A DNA stretch of 11,737 nucleotides from JASGDC01 sp047605865. Its GTDB lineage: Bacteria > Actinomycetota > Actinomycetes > Actinomycetales > Micrococcaceae. Under the pieces are notes generated by a model that was not told the DNA's origin, did no database searches, and saw only the letters and a program-made list of their open reading frames with translations. The number at the start of each line of letters is the position of its first letter. The first letter of the stretch is position 1. Location of the stretch: positions 1-11,737 of the forward strand of contig JASGFC010000034.1 in NCBI GenBank assembly GCA_047605865.1, given 5' to 3'. Position numbers and translations under genes: made by a program. This document shows positions 5,649 to 11,737 of this stretch, in pieces.

Positions 5649-6788
5649 TTAACTAAAGTTTTTCAAACTAGCTTCAAGATTATCTGCATTATCTAGCACG
5701 ATTTCGCTGAAATCAGCACCTTTTTCACGCATTTCAAGTTGGCGTTTATAAGCTGGACCCTTTTTAACCATAGTTTTGATGTATGCTAATTCATCTGCAC
5801 AACCAAGCTTTTCAGCGCGTTCTTTAAGGCGATCAGCAGTATCAAGAATCTCATCTTTGATAGGACGTTCTGTTCCACGGCCATCAATACACATTTTTGC
5901 GTCAATGCCGTAACGTGCAGCACGCCATTTGTTCTCACGCAAGAACCACTGTGGCAAAATAATAGGTTCATAACCGTTATCGAGTTGTTCGCTCATCTCA
6001 TCAACCAAACACTGGGCTAAAGCAGTTATGGCAGCAATTTCTTTAAGATCTGCCATACCGTCACAAAGACGAATCTCTACAGTACCAAAATGTGGTGCTG
6101 GTCGAATATCCCAACGTAGGTCATTTGGAGCTTCGATAATTCCTGCATCTTGCATACCTTGCATACAGACGGCATAGTCTTCCCAGCCATAAATCTGGGG
6201 AGGAATACCTGCTGTGGGGAACTGTTGGAACAGCATAGTTCTGTTTGATGCGTACCCAGAATCAGCACCGTGCCAGTACGGAGAAGATGCAGAAAGCGCA
6301 ATAAACTGAGGAGAGTAGGTCATTAAACCATTCATGATAGGTACAACTTTGTCTTTGCTATCTACACCAACATGAACATGAATACCCCAAATCATCAAGT
6401 GACGAGCCCATACTTGAACGTCTCTAAGAATTTTTTGGTAACGGTTTAGATCAGTAATTTCCTGTTCTTCTGGACGTGCTGTTGGATGTAGGCCAAACGC
6501 AGCAAGGCGAGTGTTATCTTTTTTAGCAACAGGAAGAATACGCCCTACAGTACTAGCTAAATCTTTCATTGCTTCATCAACAGTGTCACAGACTCCTGTG
6601 GCAATCTCAATAGTGTTGAGCATGAGTTCGTTTTCAACGACAGTCTGATCCTTTGTCGCCTTAGAATTGACACTTTTAATGATGTCATCTGCAGTCTGAA
6701 GTAAGTCACCAGTTTTAGGGTCTACAAGGGCTAATTCCCACTCAACGCCTAAAGTTGACGGCTTTGATTTCTGAAATTCTAAAGCCAC
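5649..6788 (-). CDS. YbdK-type carboxylate-amine (glutamate-cysteine) ligase
   Basis: ATP-dependent ligase of the GCS2 group, close in pattern to mycobacterial Rv0433. The start is GTG at 6788, supported by AAAAGGAGAA five bases upstream; a longer open frame to 6857 lacks family similarity and a ribosome-binding site. This gives 379 residues, the usual length (~375). It opens PSTLGVEWELALVDP (10-24, with E16 and E18 likely metal/ATP ligands) and has ENELMLNTIEIAT (52-64), GLHPTA (99-104), WGIHVHVG (134-141) and HFGTVEIRLCDG, all family landmarks. Some YbdK proteins form gamma-glutamylcysteine in vitro, but the physiological substrate in mycothiol-making actinobacteria is unsettled. It stands alone, converging on the AbiEi-like gene and diverging from the GH3 gene. 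Confidence 0.9.
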   Translation of the reverse strand: MALEFQKSKPSTLGVEWELALVDPKTGDLLQTADDIIKSVNSKATKDQTVVENELMLNTIEIATGVCDTVDEAMKDLASTVGRILPVAKKDNTRLAAFGLHPTARPEEQEITDLNRYQKILRDVQVWARHLMIWGIHVHVGVDSKDKVVPIMNGLMTYSPQFIALSASSPYWHGADSGYASNRTMLFQQFPTAGIPPQIYGWEDYAVCMQGMQDAGIIEAPNDLRWDIRPAPHFGTVEIRLCDGMADLKEIAAITALAQCLVDEMSEQLDNGYEPIILPQWFLRENKWRAARYGIDAKMCIDGRGTERPIKDEILDTADRLKERAEKLGCADELAYIKTMVKKGPAYKRQLEMREKGADFSEIVLDNADNLEASLKNFS

Positions 6789-6835
6789 AATGTTCTCCTT
6801 TTGATTATTGGCTAGTGCCATTTTTCTTACATACA

Positions 6836-6864
6836 AATGTATATAGTAGACACACATTTAGCAA
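6836..6864 (-). promoter_or_regulatory. Promoter of the carboxylate-amine ligase gene
   Basis: On the minus strand TTGCTA (complement of 6859-6864) precedes TACATT (complement of 6836-6841) by 17 bp. Transcription would begin near 6829, giving a ~40-nt leader containing the AAAAGGAGAA ribosome-binding site. The -10 overlaps a small palindrome, ATACA-AA-TGTAT (6831-6842). Confidence 0.45.
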
Positions 6865-6881
6865 ATTCTTCGTGCTTGTTA

Positions 6882-6890
6882 TGTCATAAT
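6882..6890 (+). promoter_or_regulatory. Extended -10 of the GH3 gene, leaderless spacing
   Basis: TGTCATAAT is an extended -10 (TG-N-CATAAT) ending 6 bp before GTG 6897, with no Shine-Dalgarno between. This places the transcription start at the start codon and independently supports the GTG chosen from the lipoprotein signal. Confidence 0.5.
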
Positions 6891-6896
6891 TATTAC

Positions 6897-8531
6897 GTGC
6901 GGCATCTAAAAAAACTTACTATTGCTACCCTTTTAACAACAACCCTTACTGGTTGTTACAACTCAGCTCCTGGATGGACAAAAACTGGTCCAGACCCTAA
7001 AAATAGCGCCTCAAGCACCCCTGATCGTTTATCTTGGGGACCTTCACAAAAGAACTTAGATGACGCTAAACAAATTGTTACCAAAATGACACCAGAACAA
7101 AAAGCTGGACAAGTCATTATTGGTTTCTACGAAGGCACAGATACAACTCCCATTGTTTCTCAAGTTAAAGATCTACACCTAGGTGGCGCTATCTTTATGG
7201 GGGATAACATTGTCACGAATGATGATGGCACATTGAATGCTCAAGGTACTGCAGATGCTGTTAAAGCTATCAATGCTGCCGCTGTTGCAGATGGTCGTTC
7301 TTATGGAGCCATGATTGGTACCGACCAAGAAGGTGGAGATGTTGCAAGAATCACCGCCCCTGCTACTTTGTGGCCCAATGCGATGGCCTACGGCGCATCT
7401 CAGAACCCTGATATTGCAAAGAAAGCTAACACTGGTATTGCTACAGAAACTGGAGCATTAGGATTTAATATCGACTTTGCTCCTGATGCAGATTTAACTA
7501 TTGGCGCCAATGACCCAGCTATCAATGTTCGTTCCATGAGCAGCGATGCAACGCTTGGAAGTAAAATGGTACCTGCTGCCATGCAAGGAATTCTTGATGG
7601 GGGTGTACTACCTTCGGTGAAGCACTTCCCAGGGCATGGCTCCGTCACAACAGATTCGCATACAAGTTTGCCAGTACAAAACGCCAGCATCGATGACCTC
7701 AAGAAACGTGATTGGGTTCCTTTCCAAAGCGCAATCCAAGCTGGTGTTCCTATGATTATGATGGGACACATTGACGTGCCTGCTCTAGAAAATGGTGTGC
7801 CAAGCTCATTATCAGCCCCAGCCTATAAAGCCTTGCGTGGCCTTGGTTTTCAAGGTGTTATTACTACAGATGCCTTGAATATGGAAGGTATCACTAACGA
7901 ATACGATTCTTCTGCAAGTGCTGTTAAAGCACTTAATGCTGGAGCAGACATTTTACTCATGCCACCAGATGCTTCTCAAGCTCATCAGGCTATTATTGAT
8001 GCTTTGAATAACGGGCAGTTGAGCAAAGATCGTCTTGATGATGCAGCAACTAAGGTTGTAACTATGATGCTGTGGCAAAAAGAACGCCAGAAACCGGTTA
8101 ATCCAGGATTAATTGGCTCTCAAGCTGCAACTGCTAAACAGGTTTCAGCTGCAGGTCTTACTGTTGCTGCTGGAAAGTGTCAAGCAGATGCTCTACCCGA
8201 TAAACAAGTACAAATCATTGGTGGTAGCGATGAAGATCAAGCAGCAGCTACAGCTTCGGCTCAAGCTGCTGGTCTAACAGTTGGTGATACAGGGCCAGTA
8301 GTTGCGCTTGATTCTGGTAGTGGTGGTGTTTCTGGTGATATCGTTGTCTCAACTGATACACCATGGTACCTAGGTACAACCGATCAAGGTGATACGAAGA
8401 TTGCAATTTACGGAAATAACCCTGGCGCTTTTGATTCCCTCTTTGATTATCTGACCGGAAAAACTAAAGCATCGGGTGTCTTGCCTGCACCTGTTGATGG
8501 AATTGATGCCGCTGCACGTTGTACCCCATAG
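6897..8531 (+). CDS. GH3 beta-N-acetylhexosaminidase, lipoprotein (NagZ/LpqI-like)
   Basis: Secreted, lipid-anchored GH3 enzyme expected to release terminal GlcNAc from muropeptides or related glycans. Starting at GTG 6897, the first 20 residues are a lipoprotein signal (RHLKK, hydrophobic LTIATLLTTTL, lipobox LTGC with C20 as the anchor). The catalytic barrel shows GTDQEGGDVARI, NDPAINVRSMSSD, KHFPGHG (242-248) followed by D253-S-H255, the Asp-His dyad special to NagZ-type enzymes, MMGHIDVPAL and TTDALNM with the predicted nucleophile D325. The mature protein (~525 residues) is longer than LpqI-type enzymes (~390 total). A Gly/Ala/Asp-rich ~130-residue C-terminal part starts near KCQADALPDK and ends with ARCTP; these two Cys could form a disulfide. 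The methyltransferase gene follows after 3 bp. Confidence 0.92.
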   Translation: MRHLKKLTIATLLTTTLTGCYNSAPGWTKTGPDPKNSASSTPDRLSWGPSQKNLDDAKQIVTKMTPEQKAGQVIIGFYEGTDTTPIVSQVKDLHLGGAIFMGDNIVTNDDGTLNAQGTADAVKAINAAAVADGRSYGAMIGTDQEGGDVARITAPATLWPNAMAYGASQNPDIAKKANTGIATETGALGFNIDFAPDADLTIGANDPAINVRSMSSDATLGSKMVPAAMQGILDGGVLPSVKHFPGHGSVTTDSHTSLPVQNASIDDLKKRDWVPFQSAIQAGVPMIMMGHIDVPALENGVPSSLSAPAYKALRGLGFQGVITTDALNMEGITNEYDSSASAVKALNAGADILLMPPDASQAHQAIIDALNNGQLSKDRLDDAATKVVTMMLWQKERQKPVNPGLIGSQAATAKQVSAAGLTVAAGKCQADALPDKQVQIIGGSDEDQAAATASAQAAGLTVGDTGPVVALDSGSGGVSGDIVVSTDTPWYLGTTDQGDTKIAIYGNNPGAFDSLFDYLTGKTKASGVLPAPVDGIDAAARCTP

Positions 8532-8534
8532 CTC

Positions 8535-9683
8535 ATGCTTGGTCACGATGCGCTCCTTGCGCTTGAAGAACTTCCTAGCTACGATGCTACGCAGAGTTTG
8601 AAGTGGAATGAGCAGCTTCGCACAAAATTTGATGCTGCAGTTGTAGCTGAAATTCTTACCCAATCACGATTACAAGCAGCAGCACACAGTAAATTTGGGC
8701 ACGATGCTACCAAATTCCTTTACACCCAGAGTGCCTTAGAGCAGGCATCTGGTTATAGTTTGGCGCAATATCATGCGCAACGGTTTGTGCAAGCAGGAAT
8801 AAATCACGTTGTAGATGTAGGCTGTGGCATTGGTGCAGATAGTATTGCTTTTGCTCAAGCAGGGCTTGAGGTAGTAGCTATTGAACAGGATCAGCAAACT
8901 GCTGAATATGCGCGTTACAACCTTTCGAGCTTCCCTCAAGCTAAAGTTTTATGTCAAGATGGTGCTGCATATCAGCCTGACGAGGGCAGTGCTCTGTGGT
9001 TTGATCCTGCTCGTAGGTCTGGACAGAAACGCCTTTTCAACCCAGATGATTTTTCTCCACCACTTTCTTTGGCCTATTCTTATGCGCAGCAAGGCTTTGC
9101 TGTTGCCATGAAGTTAAGCCCAGCGATGAAGCATGAGGATATCCCAGAAAACTGCCAAGCTCAATGGCTTTCCCATGAGGGTAACACAGCAGAGTTGTGT
9201 TTGTGGTTTAACGGACTGCGTCAAGAGTACAGACGTTCTGCTATCGTGTTCAAAAATGGTCAGTATCATGAGTTGGGAACTCAGCGAGCTTTTGACGACA
9301 ATCCAGATATTTTGCTTACTCAGCCACAAAAATATATCTACGAGCCAGATGGTGCTCTGTTAAGAGCAGGGTTACTTAATGAGCTTGCTGCTGAGTATCA
9401 ACTAGCTCAGATTGATACTCAGATTGCTTACTTGACAAGTGAACACAAGGTTTCAAACCCGTGGCTTAGGCGCTATGAGCTCGCTGATATCATGCCCTAT
9501 AAAAGAAAAGTACTCAAAGAATATGTTAAGAAGCATGAAATTGGCAATCTCACCATTAAAAAGAGGGGTATTAAAGAAACTCCAGAAGAAATTCGTAAGC
9601 TTCTAAAACCAAGAGGTAAAAACTCTGCAACCATGATAATAACGCGTGCAGCCGGGCAACGTATAGTGTTGCTCGTACGTTGA
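8535..9683 (+). CDS. Class I SAM-dependent methyltransferase with THUMP-like C-terminus
   Basis: A 382-residue cytoplasmic protein. Residues ~92-103 (VVDVGCGIGADS) are the SAM-binding glycine loop, AIEQD at about 115-119 the acidic residue of motif II, and WFDPARR (D157-P-A-R-R161) the conserved catalytic-region motif of this family. The end, ADIMPYKRKVLKEYVKKHEIGNLTIKKRG to the C-terminus, fits the THUMP-like domain that accompanies such methyltransferases, which suggests an RNA substrate; the exact target is unknown. Homologues are widespread in actinobacteria as uncharacterised proteins. The start ATG 8535 lies 3 bp after the GH3 stop with no ribosome-binding site of its own, so translation is probably coupled even though the functions look unrelated. 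An in-frame start further downstream cannot be excluded. Confidence 0.85.
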   Translation: MLGHDALLALEELPSYDATQSLKWNEQLRTKFDAAVVAEILTQSRLQAAAHSKFGHDATKFLYTQSALEQASGYSLAQYHAQRFVQAGINHVVDVGCGIGADSIAFAQAGLEVVAIEQDQQTAEYARYNLSSFPQAKVLCQDGAAYQPDEGSALWFDPARRSGQKRLFNPDDFSPPLSLAYSYAQQGFAVAMKLSPAMKHEDIPENCQAQWLSHEGNTAELCLWFNGLRQEYRRSAIVFKNGQYHELGTQRAFDDNPDILLTQPQKYIYEPDGALLRAGLLNELAAEYQLAQIDTQIAYLTSEHKVSNPWLRRYELADIMPYKRKVLKEYVKKHEIGNLTIKKRGIKETPEEIRKLLKPRGKNSATMIITRAAGQRIVLLVR

Positions 9684-9734
9684 ATTTTAAGTAGAGTTAA
9701 AGGGTATTGTTTTCCAATAACTTATTTGAAGGAG
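9680..9734 (+). promoter_or_regulatory. groESL upstream region: weak promoter and strong RBS
   Basis: The 58 bp between the methyltransferase stop and groES hold a possible TTGAAT (9680-9685)/TATTGT (9705-9710) promoter with a long 19-bp spacer. There is a small TATTG-TTTTC-CAATA hairpin (9705-9719) and a strong Shine-Dalgarno GAAGGAGA (9728-9735) 7 bp from the ATG. No CIRCE (TTAGCACTC-N9-GAGTGCTAA) or HspR-type HAIR repeat is present. Confidence 0.35.
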
Positions 9735-9741
9735 ATAAACT

Positions 9742-10038
9742 ATGTCAGTTTCAATTAAACCCCTTGAAGACCGCGTTGTCGTGCGTCCACTAGATGCTGA
9801 GCAAACAACAGCCTCTGGCCTAGTAATTCCTGACTCTGCCAAGGAAAAACCATCTGAGGGTACAGTTGTAGCGCTTGGTCCTGGCCGTATTGATAAGAAT
9901 GGCAATCGTGTGCCACTGGATATCAATGAAGGTGATGTTGTTATTTACTCTAAATATGGCGGAAATGAAGTTAAAGTTGGTGGCGAGGAATACCTTGTCC
10001 TTTCAGCTCACGATATTCTAGCAATCATTGAAAAGTAG
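9742..10038 (+). CDS. groES: Co-chaperonin GroES (Hsp10)
   Basis: Seven-membered lid of the GroEL folding chamber, cytoplasmic. The 98-residue product has the N-terminal strand VSIKPLEDRVVVRPL, the mobile loop EQTTASGLVIPDSAKEKP (~20-37) that docks on GroEL, EGTVVALGPGR, and the C-terminal EYLVLSAHDILAIIE; length and all landmarks are standard for actinobacteria. A strong ribosome-binding site (GGAG 9731-9734) sets the ATG at 9742. groEL follows after 7 bp. Confidence 0.98.
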   Translation: MSVSIKPLEDRVVVRPLDAEQTTASGLVIPDSAKEKPSEGTVVALGPGRIDKNGNRVPLDINEGDVVIYSKYGGNEVKVGGEEYLVLSAHDILAIIEK

Positions 10039-10045
10039 GGGCACA

Positions 10046-11629
10046 ATGGCGAAAGAATTACAATATAACGATACAGCTCGAGCTTCACTAGAACGTGGCA
10101 TTGATCAACTTGCTAATACAGTCAAAGTAACACTTGGACCAAAGGGTCGTAACGTAGTATTAGCTAAACAATGGGGTGCTCCAGTAATTACCAATGATGG
10201 TGTTACTATCGCACAAGAAATTGAATTAGAAGATCCATATGAAAACATGGGTGCACAGCTGGCTAAGCAGGTAGCTACCAAAACCAACGATGTTGCTGGA
10301 GATGGTACAACTACTGCAACAGTACTTGCTCAAGCTCTTGTCAAAGAAGGTTTGCAGAATGTAACCGCAGGTGCTGCACCTGGCCAGCTTAAAAAAGGAA
10401 TTGATTTAGCAGTTGATGCGGTATCGAAAGAGCTTGTGAGGCAAGCTCGTGAAGTCGAAGGAAAAGAAGTTGCCCATGTTGCAACAATCTCTGCGCAGAA
10501 CCCAGAAGTTGGGGAACTCCTAGCTGAAGCCTTTGACAAAGTCGGTAAAGATGGTGTTATCACTATTGAAGAAGGTTCTTCAACGGATACTGTTCTTGAT
10601 TTTACGGAAGGTATGCAATTTGATAAAGGGTATCTTTCTGCTTATTTCATAACCGATGCAGATCGCCAAGAAGTTGTCATGGATAATCCTTTTATCCTCA
10701 TTAACCAAGGTAAAATTTCCAATATTCAAGAGCTAGTTCCACTTTTGGAAAAGGTTATGAATGCAAAACGTCCTTTGTTTATCATTGCTGAAGATGTTGA
10801 AGGAGAAGCCCTTACAACTCTTGTCGTGAATAAGATTCGAGGCAACCTTAATGTTTGTGCTGTAAAGGCTCCTGCTTTTGGTGATCGTCGTAAGGCAATG
10901 ATGGAAGATATTGCTGTTTTGACTGGTGCAACGGTTGTTTCACCTGATTTAGGAATGTCGCTAGATACTGCAGACCTTGACATACTCGGTACTGCTCGCA
11001 GAGTTACTGTAACTAAAGATAGTACAACTATCGTTGATGGTGGTGGAGAAGACGCAGCCGTCAAAGATCGAGTCAATAACCTACGAGCTGAAGTTGAGCA
11101 TACTGAATCTGAATGGGATCGTGAAAAACTCCAAGAACGTCTAGCCAAACTAGCTGGTGGAGTAGGTGTCATTAAAGTTGGTGCAGCAACTGAGGTTGAG
11201 CTTAAAGAACGTAAGCACCGTATTGAAGATGCAGTTTCTTCAACTCGTGCTGCACTAGAAGAAGGTATTGTGGCCGGTGGCGGTTCTGCGTTGATTCAAG
11301 CAAGCCAAGTGCTCGATGAGATGGATGCTGAAGGTGACCAAGCCGTTGCCGTAAAAATGGTCAAGCGTGCCCTTGAGAAACCATTGTATTGGATTGCACA
11401 AAACGCCGGTTATGAAGGCTCTGTTGTAGTCAATAAAGTGCGAGGCATGGAAGCAGGAGATGGTTTCAATGCAGCAACTGGCAATTACGGAAACCTTATT
11501 GAAGAAGGTGTTATCGATCCAGTTAAGGTAACTCGTTCAGCATTGCAAAATGCCGCATCTATTGCCGGTTTAGTCTTGACAACCGAAACTTTAGTAGCGG
11601 AAAAACCTGAGGAGGAAGAGGGAGAGTAA
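10046..11629 (+). CDS. groEL: Chaperonin GroEL (Hsp60)
   Basis: ATP-driven folding chamber subunit. The start ATG 10046 gives MAKELQYNDTARASLERG, the normal N-terminus; an upstream frame from 10028 overlaps groES and is not conserved. Product 527 residues. ATP-site residues are intact: LGPKGRNVVL (30-39), D51 in NDGVTIA, D86 in GDGTTTATV, and the hydrolytic Asp D395 in DAVSSTRAALEEGIVAGGG. The apical domain (GKDGVITIEEG through KAPAFGDRRKAMMED) is normal. The tail is EKPEEEEGE: neither the His-rich end seen in mycobacterial GroEL1 nor the GGM repeat of classical GroEL. Adjacency to groES fits the actinobacterial groEL1 position. Translation probably relies on GGGG (10038-10041) and coupling to groES. 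Confidence 0.97.
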   Translation: MAKELQYNDTARASLERGIDQLANTVKVTLGPKGRNVVLAKQWGAPVITNDGVTIAQEIELEDPYENMGAQLAKQVATKTNDVAGDGTTTATVLAQALVKEGLQNVTAGAAPGQLKKGIDLAVDAVSKELVRQAREVEGKEVAHVATISAQNPEVGELLAEAFDKVGKDGVITIEEGSSTDTVLDFTEGMQFDKGYLSAYFITDADRQEVVMDNPFILINQGKISNIQELVPLLEKVMNAKRPLFIIAEDVEGEALTTLVVNKIRGNLNVCAVKAPAFGDRRKAMMEDIAVLTGATVVSPDLGMSLDTADLDILGTARRVTVTKDSTTIVDGGGEDAAVKDRVNNLRAEVEHTESEWDREKLQERLAKLAGGVGVIKVGAATEVELKERKHRIEDAVSSTRAALEEGIVAGGGSALIQASQVLDEMDAEGDQAVAVKMVKRALEKPLYWIAQNAGYEGSVVVNKVRGMEAGDGFNAATGNYGNLIEEGVIDPVKVTRSALQNAASIAGLVLTTETLVAEKPEEEEGE

Positions 11630-11643
11630 TTCCCCTTCACGAT

Positions 11644-11684
11644 AAAGAAATTCCCTATTCTTCAATGAGTAGGGAATTTCTTTT
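11644..11684 (+). terminator. Strong intrinsic terminator of groESL
   Basis: AAAGAAATTCCCTA (11644-11657) pairs perfectly with TAGGGAATTTCTTT (11670-11683), extended inward by a G-T wobble and two more pairs to a TTCAAT loop (11661-11666). The stem ends in TTTCTTTT for the plus strand and in AAAGAAA on the left, so it could also work leftward. It lies 15 bp after the groEL stop. Confidence 0.9.
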
Positions 11685-11737
11685 ACCCTCTCACCCTCTC
11701 CACCTTCCGCAAGTCAGTGCTATTTTCTGATTTTTAG

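Noticed and set aside
4525..5650. Target-site duplication outside the inverted repeats
   Set aside because: Flanking bases on both sides share only AGCT-like tetramers at unequal distances; no credible direct repeat is seen.
6789..6857. Upstream extension of the carboxylate-amine ligase by 23 residues
   Set aside because: The GTG at 6788 has an ideal ribosome-binding site, while the extension crosses the likely promoter and has no family similarity.
8370..8663. Minus-strand frame of 97 codons across the GH3-methyltransferase junction
   Set aside because: It lies antisense to two strong genes, has no ribosome-binding site and shows no recognisable composition or motif.
9669..9700. TTGCTC ... 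GAGTTAA as a decayed CIRCE
   Set aside because: Half-sites are incomplete and 19 bp apart instead of 9, so the match is not convincing.
10726..11172. Minus-strand frame of 148 codons inside groEL
   Set aside because: Ser/Thr/Arg-rich shadow of the highly conserved groEL frame, a known artefact of its codon pattern.
11718..11726. TGCTATTTT as an extended -10 for a gene to the right
   Set aside because: The window ends 11 bases later, there is no clear -35, and no start codon can be seen, so it is too weak to annotate.

Overview
The window comes from an actinobacterium, most likely Corynebacterium or a close relative. The evidence is gene content and order: alr-tsaE-tsaB-rimI-tsaD, then a YbdK/Rv0433-type carboxylate-amine ligase, a lipoprotein GH3 N-acetylhexosaminidase, a THUMP-like methyltransferase and groES-groEL. 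The base composition looks unusually A/T-rich for that group (low-to-mid 40s % GC by eye, not computed), so this would be one of the low-GC corynebacteria. No phage, insertion sequence, CRISPR, rRNA or tRNA is visible, and every gene reads through intact.

Layout. (1) 1-198, minus strand: the start of an unrecognised, very acidic, repetitive protein that runs off the left edge. (2) 199-256: a 58-bp divergent control region with two overlapping promoters and a TetR-type palindrome (213-226). (3) 257-4515, plus strand: a tightly packed run tetR-alr-tsaE-tsaB-rimI-tsaD. Three of its junctions are 4-bp overlaps that use GTG, GTG and TTG starts. (4) 4516-5648: a stand-alone AbiEi-like/DUF559-like protein (winged-helix N-terminus, PD-(D/E)XK-like C-terminus), bracketed by two inverted copies of a ~42-bp repeat. 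(5) 5649-6788, minus strand: glutamate-cysteine-ligase-like enzyme. It diverges from (6) 6897-9683, plus strand: GH3 lipoprotein plus methyltransferase, 3 bp apart. (7) 9742-11629: groES-groEL, closed by a strong intrinsic terminator (11644-11684).

How the parts fit. alr supplies D-alanine for the cell wall. tsaE/tsaB/tsaD make the t6A modification of ANN-decoding tRNAs, and rimI acetylates protein N-termini. The TetR gene heads this housekeeping run, so autoregulation at the shared palindrome could feed into expression of essential genes. The GH3 lipoprotein probably trims GlcNAc-containing muropeptides or glycans outside the membrane.

Most of the window is ordinary core genome. The two places worth a closer look are the tetR/acidic-protein divergon and the inverted-repeat-bracketed AbiEi-like gene. 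Several start codons were moved from the longest open frame because of ribosome-binding sites, lipoprotein signals or family N-termini (alr 822, ligase 6788, GH3 6897, groEL 10046). Three plus-strand genes (tetR, the AbiEi-like gene and GH3) have a -10-like hexamer 5-7 bp before the start and no Shine-Dalgarno, suggesting leaderless mRNAs.
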